Below, one piece after another: positions 30,748 through 39,038 of a stretch of 64,000 nucleotides of DNA. The notes under the pieces were generated by a model. It searched no databases, was not told the origin of the DNA, and was given only the letters and a program-made list of their open reading frames with translations. Source of the stretch: DASYQD01 sp963846495 (lineage in GTDB: Bacteria; Acidobacteriota; Thermoanaerobaculia; Multivoradales; JAIOJS01); contig CAWJWP010000006.1 in NCBI GenBank assembly GCA_963846495.1, forward strand, positions 1-64,000. Direction: 5' to 3'. How positions within the stretch are numbered: position 1 is the stretch's first letter; each line of letters starts with the position of its first letter. The position numbers and the translations under genes were made by a program.

Positions 30748-33028
30748 ATGAGCGAGACGACGATAACGCGCACCGCGCTGCTCCTCCGCCTGCTCGCCGG
30801 CGCGGTGGCGCTCGTCGTCGGCTTGCTCCTCGGCAAGGCACTCCTGCCCGCCGGCAAGATCGGCGACCTGCCGCCGCGCACCGCCTTCGTCAACGCTTTC
30901 CGCGAGGCGGCGCGAAATCACGCGGTGACGCTCACCGCCGGCGCGCCGCGGGTGCGCCTCCTCACCCCCAACGACGAGAACCGCGCCGTCCGCCGCTTCC
31001 TCGGCGACCGCGCCGACGAGTGGATCGCCCGCCGCGGGCGCGGTCTCGAGGTCGAAGTGTCGCAAGCCGCGCAGGTGGGCACGGCGCAGGGGCAGTTGTT
31101 GATCTCGTTCTCGGCCACGCGCGAGCCCTATGCGGTGCGTTGGCTGCCGAGCAGCGTCCTCGCCATCGTGTCGCCGCAGGCGCCGCAACCGGAGCGCCTC
31201 TGCGAGCTCCTCCTGCGGCGGGGGGAAACGCTGGGGAAGCGCAGCGAGGTCGCCGGCGGCCGGATGGAAGTCGGCACGCTTGATGCCGATCGTCGGCGCC
31301 GCCGAGCGCGAGCACGTCTACGAGGTCGACCCCAGCGGCGCCACGGTGGAGTGCGGGCGACGGCCGGGCACGCTCGACGCGGCCACCGTCGACCTCGACG
31401 TCCGCCGCTTCGCCACCTGGCTGCTCGGCGTCTTGCCGTCGCTCGTGCTCGTCGTCTTCTCGGTGTTCCTCTTCGCCGTCCTCGCGCTTCGCGGCCGCGT
31501 CGACCTGTGGAACGGCGCGCTGCTCGCCGGTCTCTTCCTCGTCACCTCGGCGCTCGGCAACTGGCCGACGACGCTGCCGGCGATCTTCGCGCACGGTGTC
31601 ATCGTGCCCGCGGCGACGACCTGGCTGCTGCTGTTGTGGTCGGCCGCCGAGTCGTGGGCGCGCTCGCACCTGCCCGACTTCACCACCACGCTCGACACGC
31701 TGCGCCGCGGCCGGCTGGGCGCGCGCGCCGGCCGCGAGCTGCTCAGCGGCTGGTCGGCGGGCGCCGCGCTGGCCGGGTTGCGCGTGGCGCTGCTCGCCGG
31801 GGCCGCGGTGGCGCCGGGCCTCCAGCCCGCGGGGACCGCCTCCGCGCTGCCGCTCTTCGGCCTCGCCGGCCATCCGCTGCGGCGCGCCGTCATCTGGGTG
31901 GCGGCGCTGCTGCTCGCGCTGACGCTGGCGCGCAAGCTGTTGCCGCGCGGCCGCGTGCCGCTCGTGCTGCTGCTGGTGCCGCTGGCGGTCGCGCCGCTGC
32001 TCCTGACGCCCTGGCTGGGCAAGTACGGCGCCGGCATCCTGCTCACCGCCGCCCTGCTGCTGGTGCTGCAGCGCGCCGGGCTCACCGCCGCGCTGGTCGC
32101 CGCCTTCCTCGCCTACCTGCTGCCGACGCTGGTGCTGGCGCTGCGCTACTTCGAGTGGCTGCCGACCACGGCGATCGCCGCCGGCGTGCTGGCGCTGCTG
32201 CCGCTCGTCCTCGGCTTCATCGGTCTCGCGCGCGGCGAGGCGATCGAGCGCTTCCCCGGCGCGGTGCCGGAGTTCGTGCGCCGCGAGGAGAAGCAGCGGC
32301 GGCTCACCTACGAGATGGACCTTCTGGCGCGCATGCAGACCGGCCTCCTGCCGCAGAGCCTGCCGCGGCTGCCCGGCTACGAGGTGACGGCGCGCTCGAT
32401 CCTCGCCACCGAAGCAGGCGGCGACCTCTACGACTTCCTGCGCGACGAGCGCGGCCGGCTGTGGATCGCCGCCGGCGACGTCTCCGGCCACGGCTACTCC
32501 TGCGCCATCGGCCAGGCGAGCGTCAAGGCGTCGCTCCTCTCGCTCGTCGACGGCAACGCCACGCCGGCGCGCATCCTCGAGCGCGTCGACCGCGTCATCC
32601 GCGGCACCAGCGTCGGCAACCGGCAATTCGCGACGATGTGCCTGATCTGCCTCGAAGAGGCGACCGGCCGCATGCTGCTGTCGAACGCCGGCCACCCCTT
32701 CCCGATGCTGGCGTCGCCGCACGAGCCGCCGCGCGAGCTCGACGTGCCCGGCCTGCCGCTCGGTCAAGGTCCGTCGCGCCGCTACCGCGATCTGGAAGTG
32801 ACGATCCCGCGTGGCGGCGTGCTGCTGCTCTATTCCGACGGCTTGTACGAAGCGCTCGACCCGGCGGGCACACCGTACGGCTTCGACCGCCCGCGCAAAA
32901 TCCTCGCCGAAGCCGTCGCCTGGAACGCCGCCGAGATCCTCGAACGCCTGATGTTCGACTGGCGCCGCCACCTGGCGGGCGCCGCGGCGGCGGACGACAC
33001 GACGCTGGTGGTGCTGAAGCGGCACTAG
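30748..33028 (+). CDS. Membrane-anchored SpoIIE-type PP2C serine phosphatase, one frameshift
   Basis: About 760 residues. The N-terminal anchor (LLLRLLAGAVALVVGLLLGKALL) precedes an extracytoplasmic region, then six to eight membrane helices, then a cytoplasmic PP2C domain. Near 31279 the frame moves +1: GGRMEVGT continues as LMPIVGAAEREHVYEVD. Phosphatase motifs are intact: AGGDLYDF (first metal Asp), GDVSGHG, FATMCLICLEE, LSNAGHP, LLLYSDGLYEA and DDTTLVVL. Such proteins usually dephosphorylate anti-anti-sigma factors in partner-switching stress control; no partner is encoded nearby. Total length is one base over a multiple of three. Confidence 0.85.
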
Positions 33029-33055
33029 CGCGCGACGCGCAGCGGCATCAACGTT

Positions 33056-33319
33056 TCACCATCGTTCGTCGCGCCACGCCGTTCCGAGGTGGTCGAGAGC
33101 GACGGCGCCTTGGCGTTGCGCCTCGGCGAGCACTGGGTCGGCGAACAGCTCGTCCAGGCGTTGCGTGATCTCGGCGTCGCGTCGGGCTTGGACGGCCTGA
33201 CGAAGAAGGCGACGTACGAACCGGCTTCTCGATTCGCCGCGTTCGCGTGCGAGTTGGTCGACCTCAGCTAGGAGATCGGCCTGGAGGGCGATGGTGATCC
33301 TTCGTAGCGAAATTGGCAT
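33056..33319 (-). CDS. Ribbon-helix-helix (CopG/MazE-like) DNA-binding protein
   Basis: An 87-residue protein. Residues 1-45 (SLRRITIALQADLLAEVDQLARERGESRSRFVRRLLRQAV) show the beta strand and two helices of the ribbon-helix-helix fold. The C-terminal tail DHLGTAWRDERW resembles MazE/MazF-type antitoxin tails that bind a toxin. No toxin gene follows: the next 25 bases lead straight into the convergent phosphatase gene. It is either an orphan antitoxin or a free-standing regulator. Confidence 0.75.
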   Translation of the reverse strand: MPISLRRITIALQADLLAEVDQLARERGESRSRFVRRLLRQAVQARRDAEITQRLDELFADPVLAEAQRQGAVALDHLGTAWRDERW

Positions 33320-33343
33320 TTGATTGGCTCGCCTAGGCGCTCT

Positions 33344-34705
33344 CTAGGCGTGCTGAGTTGCCGCGCCTACCGGCCGCAGGCGGTCTACTGCCCACGCGAG
33401 GTCGAGTGGCGTGCCGTCCCAACTCGGGAGAGCCGCTTCGCGGTCGACGACGACGTTACGCGCCGCGAGCTGGGTGTTCAGCAAGATCAGGGGGTCGGCG
33501 CCGATAGTCGGCAGGCTGGGAGCGTCGGCGAGCGGACGGCCATCGGGCCGGAAGAAGCGGAGCTCGCCTCCTGGCAGCAAGCGGACGCGGAAGCCTTCCT
33601 CGTGCACGGCGCGATGGTGGTAGCGGCAGAGCTGCACCAGGTTGTCGAGCTTCGTCTCGCCGCCATCCGCCCAGTGCTCGAGGTGGTGGGCGTCGCAGAG
33701 CTTCGACGTGCAGCCGGGGAAGCGGCAGCCGCCGTCGCGGCGGGCGAGCGCGCGACGTAGCGGAGTCGAAATGGCCCGCGTGCGGCGCCCGACGTCGAGG
33801 ACAGAGCCGTCAGCGGCGTGCCGCATTACCACCAAGGCGGCGTCGCAGGCGAGGCGACGCGACGTTTCCGCGGAAATGCGCGAGCCGTCGTCGAGCAGGG
33901 CGGCGCCCTCGCCACTGGCAGTGAGAGCCTCGGCATCAACGTGCACGACCACCTGATAGCGGTCGCCGCGAGTCCCGGGGTCGAGGCCGCCGGCGAGCGC
34001 GCTCTCGGCGACAAGGCCGAGGGCGTCAGCGCGGCTTTGCTCGGCGGTTGGCGCTTCACCGTTCGCGCGGCCGGACGTTTCCGCGGAAACGTCGGCGCCA
34101 TGCAGCTTCACCGCGGCAGCGTCGAGGGCCCGCAGGAGCGCCGCTCCCGCTTCGGGCGCGAGTCGAGCCTGCACGACCACCATGCCGTCCTCGTCGGTGT
34201 AGGCGCGCAGGTAGCGTGAGGTATAGCGCAGCTGCTCGTGCTCCTGCTCGGCGAGGCGGTCGACGCGCCGCCAGGCGCGCACCACCTTCTCCACGTGAGC
34301 CGCGGTGCCGGCCTTGGCGAATGTCAACAGCTCTTCTTCGTTGCCGGACGTCGCCACGCGAGTGAGCGCCCGCACTTTGGAGAACGAGATCTCGCCGCGT
34401 GACATCGCTGACGAGAGCAGCGGCAGCGTCGCAAGCGCATGGGCGACACGCACCTTCTCGCGCGCCGCGCCCAGCTCGAGCCCGGTGCGCCAGTTGAGCC
34501 AGTGGGCGCATGAGCGAAAGCCGCCGTTCCAACCGCCGCGTTGGTCGAAGTCGCGGAGCATGACGAGAAGCTGGTACGTGGCCGCCTGGAGCTGGGCGGA
34601 AAGGCGCGCGATGCGCTCGCCGAGCGCATCGAGATCGCCGCCAGCAAAGGCGAGGTCACCGGTGGTAACGCGGGGAACGGGAGCGTCTTCGGCGGGCATG
34701 CTCAT
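33344..34705 (-). CDS. DUF222 / HNH endonuclease domain protein
   Basis: A 453-residue protein of the DUF222-HNH (13E12-like) family. Start at 34705 (MSMPAEDAP); the ATG six bases later is also possible, and the open frame extends further upstream without resembling the family. The N-terminal DUF222 helical part covers about 20-300. The HNH module is CRFPGCTSKLCDAHHLEHWADGG followed by LDNLVQLCRYHHRAVHE, with zinc Cys residues and the HH/H catalytic set present. These genes are often repeated within genomes and may be mobile; biological role unclear. A 20-bp perfect palindrome lies inside the gene at 34074-34093. Confidence 0.88.
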   Translation of the reverse strand: MSMPAEDAPVPRVTTGDLAFAGGDLDALGERIARLSAQLQAATYQLLVMLRDFDQRGGWNGGFRSCAHWLNWRTGLELGAAREKVRVAHALATLPLLSSAMSRGEISFSKVRALTRVATSGNEEELLTFAKAGTAAHVEKVVRAWRRVDRLAEQEHEQLRYTSRYLRAYTDEDGMVVVQARLAPEAGAALLRALDAAAVKLHGADVSAETSGRANGEAPTAEQSRADALGLVAESALAGGLDPGTRGDRYQVVVHVDAEALTASGEGAALLDDGSRISAETSRRLACDAALVVMRHAADGSVLDVGRRTRAISTPLRRALARRDGGCRFPGCTSKLCDAHHLEHWADGGETKLDNLVQLCRYHHRAVHEEGFRVRLLPGGELRFFRPDGRPLADAPSLPTIGADPLILLNTQLAARNVVVDREAALPSWDGTPLDLAWAVDRLRPVGAATQHA

Positions 34706-35026
34706 GGGCTTCTCCAGACGGGTCGAGCGATTGTAAGCCCATGATTTCTGGCGCTTTAGAAGCGACCGTGAGCGACGAAGTGGCGATCCAGGTTGCTTTT
34801 CGTGGTCGGGATGCAGATCGGTCCGCCACCGCCCATTGCGGCCCGGCGCAGGCCCCTTCATCTCGGAGCTGAGACAACTAGGCGAGCTCGCCAGAAAATG
34901 TTGTCAAGAGGTTTCGCGATTTTGTAACACGAATCTCGAGGGTCGAGCGGCACGGCCGGGCGTACTTGCTGAACGCGGCGCGGCACGGAGCTGGAAATTG
35001 GCGGTGGATGAGAGTGTCGTGCGGTG
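34706..35026. other. Intergenic stretch, mostly without recognisable features
   Basis: About 320 bases between the HNH gene and the end of the DUF3179 gene. It is less GC-rich than its surroundings (notably 34893-34940). TGTCAA at 34902-34907 could be a leftward -35 box for the HNH gene, but no well-spaced -10 follows. No further gene, hairpin or repeat is evident. Confidence 0.5.
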
Positions 35027-36436
35027 TCAGCCGCCTCCCGTCCACAGCTCGCTGCCCGGGTAGAAGGCTTGCCAGCCGAACCAGAAGGAGGGGACGCCGG
35101 GAACGCGAGGCAGCGGGTCGTCTTTGCCGGTGACCGGGACGAGGGCGCCTTCACCGACCTTCCAGCGCGTGCCTAGCTCGTCGACGAGCTCGCCGGCCCT
35201 GCCAGCGCGGAAGCGCTGCGGGCCGCGGCGGTAAGCGCGCAGCGCGCCAGACGCGGCGTCGGCGATCAGCACGATGTTCTCGTTGCCGACGGCATCGTTG
35301 AGCACGCCGGCGGCGAGCAGCGCGCGTACGACGTAGGCCTTCGCCGCGGTGCCGAGCCGCAGGCCCCACACCTCTTCGTTCGCGGGCAGCCGCGCGTCGG
35401 TGCGCGGAACGGGGAAGGAGACGCCGGCGCGGCGGGCGTCTGCCTTGCCGGGACGGTAGTCGTAGCCGTAGCGCTTGGCGACCGCCGGATCGCCGACCAT
35501 CACGGTCGTGTTCGGATGGCGCGTGCGCCAGTCGCGCCAAGTGGTGGTGACGAGCGGCAGCGCGGTGAGCGACGGCGGCGTCGCGCCGGCGGCGAGCGGG
35601 CCCATCACGGGCTCGCCGGTGAGGTTGCTCCACAGCGTGCGCGTGCTGCGGTCGAACATCAGCTTGTTGCTGCGGTAGAGGAGGCCGGAGGTGCCGAAGG
35701 TCGTCTCTTCGCCGGTCGGCAGGCGGCCGAGGTAGAGCGCCGCCGAGCGGCAGAGCGTGCAGAAGGAGAGCGTCACCGGCTCGCCGCCGAGGCGGTCGTT
35801 GAGCATCTCGTGCCAGGAGAGGATGGCGAGCGGCCAGGCGCGCGCCTCGCCGCCGACCTCGGCGGCGAAGACGAGGTCGGCGTCGGCGAGACCGGCGGCT
35901 GCGGCGGCGACGTGCGGCGGGCGCTCGAGGCTGGGGATGCCGTCGAAGGGAACGCCGCCGCAGACGATCTCCTCGGCGCGGATGCGCAGCGGCGTGCCCT
36001 CGCGCAGCAGGTCGCCGAAGCGCGGGTGGATACGGGCGAAGAGGCCGCCCTTCCAGTCGAGGTAGTCGGCCGGCGCCGCCACTTCCGGATGGTCGGCGAG
36101 CCACTGCACCCAGTCGAGATAACGATCGTGGCGCTCGCCCGTGAAACCCGCGAGGACGCGCAGGATGTCGGCGCGATGGCGCGGCGCGACGAAGAAGAGC
36201 TGGTCGACGAGCGGCGGCAGCAGCGCGCGGTCGCGCGGACCGGCGAGCAGGCGGTCGGCGGCGCTCTGGCGCACCGCGGCGTCGGACGAAGCGAGCGTGG
36301 AGATGGCGACGTAGCGCTCGGCCGCCGCCGATTGCGCCGGCGGCCGGTCCGCGCGGCTAGCGGCCGTGCCGGTGCCGGCGCCGGCGAGGGTCGCAACGAG
36401 GACGAGCGAGGCGAGCCGGGCAGCGCGCCGGGACAT
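35027..36436 (-). CDS. Exported DUF3179-family protein
   Basis: A 469-residue exported protein (signal peptide LASLVLVATLAGAGTGTAA). Start at ATG 36436; a GTG three bases upstream also exists. The DUF3179 core runs from about 150 to 450: GVPFDGIPSLERPP, ARAWPLAILSWHEMLNDRLGG and LSFCTLCRSAALY, then LLYRSNKLMFDRSTRTLW and ATPPSLTALPLVTTTWRDW. The FCTLC Cys pair is conserved in the family and could bind metal or haem-like ligand, but the family has no proven activity. It lies downstream of a strong terminator and so is probably not part of the metal operon to its right. Confidence 0.82.
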   Translation of the reverse strand: MSRRAARLASLVLVATLAGAGTGTAASRADRPPAQSAAAERYVAISTLASSDAAVRQSAADRLLAGPRDRALLPPLVDQLFFVAPRHRADILRVLAGFTGERHDRYLDWVQWLADHPEVAAPADYLDWKGGLFARIHPRFGDLLREGTPLRIRAEEIVCGGVPFDGIPSLERPPHVAAAAAGLADADLVFAAEVGGEARAWPLAILSWHEMLNDRLGGEPVTLSFCTLCRSAALYLGRLPTGEETTFGTSGLLYRSNKLMFDRSTRTLWSNLTGEPVMGPLAAGATPPSLTALPLVTTTWRDWRTRHPNTTVMVGDPAVAKRYGYDYRPGKADARRAGVSFPVPRTDARLPANEEVWGLRLGTAAKAYVVRALLAAGVLNDAVGNENIVLIADAASGALRAYRRGPQRFRAGRAGELVDELGTRWKVGEGALVPVTGKDDPLPRVPGVPSFWFGWQAFYPGSELWTGGG

Positions 36437-36522
36437 CACTCGTGTGTACGGCTCGCGATCGAGGTGGGATCTCTGAACGAAGGCTGCTGCCGCGTCACGA
36501 CGGCACGGGCAACGAACGAAAA

Positions 36523-36550
36523 CGGGCGCGCCGGCGGTCCGGCGCGCCCG
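36523..36550 (-). terminator. Strong rho-independent terminator closing the leftward metal operon
   Basis: A perfect 12-bp stem (CGGGCGCGCCGG and its complement) with a four-base loop. Reading leftwards it is followed by TTTTCGTTCGTT, a terminator-like T-rich tail. It lies 27 bases beyond the stop of the 43-residue Cys-rich peptide. Confidence 0.8.
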
Positions 36551-36576
36551 ATGGGATGGCCGTCAGCCGGCCGCGG

Positions 36577-36708
36577 CTATGTCAGGAACGTGCCGCAGCA
36601 GGGGCCGGGGCAGCAGGGGCCGCCGCAACATCCTGCCGAGGCGGCGCCGACGACGGCGAGGCTGGTGAGCACGGCGTAGAGGATCGCCGCGCGAATCTTC
36701 GCGCTCAT
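36577..36708 (-). CDS. 43-residue secreted Cys-rich peptide
   Basis: A very small gene: AGGAG seven bases before ATG 36708, then a signal peptide (AKIRAAILYAVLTSLAVVGAASA) and a mature tail GCCGGPCCPGPCCGTFLT. The tail has six Cys in three CC pairs separated by Gly/Pro, an arrangement fit for binding soft metals such as Cu(I) or for disulfide cross-linking. It is the last gene before the terminator of the multicopper-oxidase operon. No family recognised. The good ribosome site, signal peptide and position make it likely to be real despite its size. Confidence 0.7.
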   Translation of the reverse strand: MSAKIRAAILYAVLTSLAVVGAASAGCCGGPCCPGPCCGTFLT

Positions 36709-36760
36709 TGCGTGTCTCCTTCGTTGGTTGATTGTTCGTCGAGACGACGCAGAGCGAGGC

Positions 36761-37093
36761 TCAGATCCTCAGGATCGACCGCATCGCGAGCCCGTCTCGG
36801 CTCGAGGGCCTCGCCGCCAGCGCGTGCAGCTCGACGCTGCGGAGCGAGACGGCGATGTCGAGCGGCGGAAGGGCACGCGGTGCTTCGGCGGTGGTCCCCC
36901 ACGATGGCGCCGGTGGAGACTCGGAGGCTCGGAAGCCGCAGCGGGTGGCGTCGCCGCCGGGGCAGCAGAGGTCGGCGGCGTCGACGGCCGGCGATTCGGC
37001 CGGCGAGCAGCAGGCGCAGCGCAGCGCGCCGCCCGAGCTCGCCAAGCCCGCCAGCCCGAGGAACAGCAGGAGAACGGTGACAGCCCGTCGCAT
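36761..37093 (-). CDS. Small secreted Cys-rich protein (110 residues)
   Basis: A signal peptide (RRAVTVLLLFLGLAGLASSGG) precedes ALRCACCSPAES, then DLCCPGGDATRC, giving six Cys in a short stretch, followed by a Pro/Ala linker and the end AMRSILRI. The layout (signal peptide, Cys cluster, linker, hydrophobic L-R-I-like end) recurs in other small proteins of this window (42763-43170, 44228-44602, 60330-60605). Probable periplasmic or surface metal-binding protein. It precedes the 43-residue peptide by 52 bases in the same operon. Confidence 0.65.
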   Translation of the reverse strand: MRRAVTVLLLFLGLAGLASSGGALRCACCSPAESPAVDAADLCCPGGDATRCGFRASESPPAPSWGTTAEAPRALPPLDIAVSLRSVELHALAARPSSRDGLAMRSILRI

Positions 37094-37164
37094 CGGAATG
37101 ATCCTACTCCCGCGGTGGCGACATGGACGGTACGCGGTGCACGCGCTCTCGCGATTCAGCGCTG

Positions 37165-37461
37165 CTAACCGCCGCTGCCGATCTTGATCTTGAGGGCGGT
37201 CTTGTCGTCTTCGTCGAGCTGGATGGAGACGCGGGCACCTTCGACGAGCGCCGAGCGGTCGGCGGGCTTGCCCGCCTTTTCGTATTTCGTTTCGGCGGTG
37301 AGGTGGGCCGAGGCTTCCTTGCCTTCGGTGGTGGTGATGGTGAGGTGGTTCTCGTGCAGCGCCTTGACGGTGCCCATCAATCGATGGGTCTTGCCGCCGT
37401 GGGCGAGCGCGGTTGCGGCGAAGGCGACGAAGAGGAGCAGCGTGGCGGCGAGCTTGCGCAT
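37165..37461 (-). CDS. Small periplasmic protein with HGGKTH N-terminus (DUF5666-like)
   Basis: A 98-residue exported protein. After the signal peptide (cleavage at TALA-HGG) the mature chain begins HGGKTHRLMGTVKALHENHLTITTTEG, two His residues at the extreme N-terminus and one soon after, then a strand-rich fold resembling DUF5666/OB-type domains. Similar small proteins accompany copper and heavy-metal genes. It lies 25 bases downstream of the DUF4198 gene. Metal binding through the N-terminal His is inferred. Confidence 0.7.
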   Translation of the reverse strand: MRKLAATLLLFVAFAATALAHGGKTHRLMGTVKALHENHLTITTTEGKEASAHLTAETKYEKAGKPADRSALVEGARVSIQLDEDDKTALKIKIGSGG

Positions 37462-37486
37462 CGGTGTAGTCCTTCCTGGTGCGGGC

Positions 37487-38386
37487 TCAGCGTGAGCCGG
37501 GAGCTGGTGGCTTCGCAGCCTCCATCACTTCGAACGTCAGGGTAGCGAAGTCGGATTCCCAATCGAGGTCCTTGCCGGTCGCCGGGCGCAGGTCCGTCAC
37601 TCGCGCCAGGTACCAGCCGCCGCGCTCGAGGGTGAAGGTGGCGCGGCCACGGGCGTCGGTCTCGCGGTTGGTGGCTGCCGTCTCGCCGGCACGCACGAGA
37701 CCGATGGTGACGCCGGGTGCGGGCTTGCCGTCGCGGAGCAGGAGCAGCGTCAGCTCGTCGCCTGCGCGCAGCGACGTCGGGTTGCTTTCCGGCATGAGCT
37801 CGAGCGGCGCGCTGACCGGCTGCGCCCACGTGGCGTCGTCGATGATGTCGCCGACGCGCACGTAGGTCTTCACGTTCTTGCGGTAGGACTCGCGCCAGCG
37901 GCGCGGCTCGGGCATGGCCTGCCAGCGCGCGACGACGGCCGGCGGTGAGCCGATCTCCTCGAGGTAGTGCTGCACGTCCTCCGCGGTGAGCTCGAGGGTG
38001 CGCGGCTTGAGCACGATCCAGACGGTCGAGAGGCCGGCCCACCGTCCCAGGTCGGCGGTGAGCTGGAGCGAATGCTCGTCCTCCTGCCGGCCGGCGAATG
38101 CGCTGTCCTTGCCGCCGATGCGCGCGCCGCCGCGCGCGATGCGGTCCACGGCGATCGGCGACTCGTTCTGCGGGAAGGCCATGCCGCTCGTCATGGCGAG
38201 AGAAAACGGCTTGCCCGACTCGACGTGCGACTGCGCCGGCAGGAGCCAGGTGTCGTGCGCCTGCGCCGGCCGTGCCGAAAAAGCGAGAAGGGCGAGAGCC
38301 GTCATCGCTGCGCAGGCCAGCCGGCGCCGCGGTGCCGAATGCTCGTGACGAACCGACGAATCCGCCGCGTGTCCGTGTGCCGTCAT
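37487..38386 (-). CDS. Exported DUF4198-family protein
   Basis: A 299-residue exported protein, start at 38386 with AGGAGA before it. The signal peptide ends at AQA-HDTWLLP; a mature N-terminal His followed by a D-x-W pattern is the mark of DUF4198, whose members occur with nickel, cobalt and copper uptake or tolerance genes. The C-terminal third (PAPGVTIGLVRAGE...TDARGRATFTLERGGWYLARV) is an Ig-like/CNA-B-type beta domain. It is the fourth of the envelope-protein genes behind the multicopper oxidase. Role in metal handling is inferred from context. Confidence 0.78.
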   Translation of the reverse strand: MTAHGHAADSSVRHEHSAPRRRLACAAMTALALLAFSARPAQAHDTWLLPAQSHVESGKPFSLAMTSGMAFPQNESPIAVDRIARGGARIGGKDSAFAGRQEDEHSLQLTADLGRWAGLSTVWIVLKPRTLELTAEDVQHYLEEIGSPPAVVARWQAMPEPRRWRESYRKNVKTYVRVGDIIDDATWAQPVSAPLELMPESNPTSLRAGDELTLLLLRDGKPAPGVTIGLVRAGETAATNRETDARGRATFTLERGGWYLARVTDLRPATGKDLDWESDFATLTFEVMEAAKPPAPGSR

Positions 38387-38393
38387 CTCGTCT

Positions 38394-38415
38394 CCTCAGT
38401 GGTGCCTCAGTGGTG
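38394..38415 (-). repeat. Perfect 11-bp tandem duplication at the cytochrome stop codon
   Basis: CCTCAGTGGTG occurs twice without a gap (38394-38404 and 38405-38415). The right copy contains the cytochrome c stop codon, the left copy lies in the leader of the DUF4198 gene. Probably a replication-slippage event. Confidence 0.8.
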
Positions 38416-39036
38416 AGCGTGCGCTGCATCATGACTCGTCGCGGCCTCCGGCGCATCGCCGCCCTCGAGGAACTCCTGCTCCGCCCGCAGCGCTTCCCAC
38501 TCCGCAGCCGACTTCGGGTTGAGTGCTTCCATTTCGGCGATCTCCTCGGGCGTGAGCTGCGGCAGGCGGCGGACCAAGTGGACGAGCGCCCACGAGCCGT
38601 AGGCCGACTGCGCGGTGCCGTTGCCCCAGCCCGGCATGCCGGTGAGACGGACGCCGTTCTCGATGATGGCGAAGAGCTCGCCGTCGGAGAGCTGCTGCGT
38701 CGCCGGCAAGGTCATGTCCGGGGCCTTCGGGTAGAGGTGCTGCCCGATGGCCGTGTCGCCCTTGCCGTCGTTGCCGTGGCAGACGGCGCAGTGGTCGGCC
38801 CAGTGGGCGCGGCCGTCGGCGAGCACCGCCGGCGAGAACGGCAGCTCGTTCTTCACGCCGCGCAGGTCCGCCGGCGCCGCGAAGCTGCGCATGGTGCGGG
38901 AGAGGAGGACTTCGACGACCGACGGCTCCTCGTGCGTGCTGAAACCGGAGCGCAGCGCGCGGTAGACGAGGACCAGCGCGAGCAGCAGCAGCAGCCCGAC
39001 GAGCGCGACGAGGCGGATGCGCAGCGTCCGACGCAC
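38407..39036 (-). CDS. Membrane-anchored c-type cytochrome
   Basis: A 209-residue protein starting at GTG 39036, two bases after the multicopper oxidase stop, with GGAGG in that junction. One N-terminal helix (LVALVGLLLLLALVLVY) anchors it. Haem site C83AVCH87, axial Met134 in LTGMPGWG, so one class-I haem. The C-terminus is unusual for a cytochrome: EEIAEMEALNPKSAAEWEALR helix, then SHDAAHAHH, a His-rich end. Close coupling to the oxidase suggests it takes up electrons released when the oxidase oxidises its metal or delivers electrons to it. Confidence 0.85.
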   Translation of the reverse strand: MRRTLRIRLVALVGLLLLLALVLVYRALRSGFSTHEEPSVVEVLLSRTMRSFAAPADLRGVKNELPFSPAVLADGRAHWADHCAVCHGNDGKGDTAIGQHLYPKAPDMTLPATQQLSDGELFAIIENGVRLTGMPGWGNGTAQSAYGSWALVHLVRRLPQLTPEEIAEMEALNPKSAAEWEALRAEQEFLEGGDAPEAATSHDAAHAHH

Positions 39037-39038
39037 GG

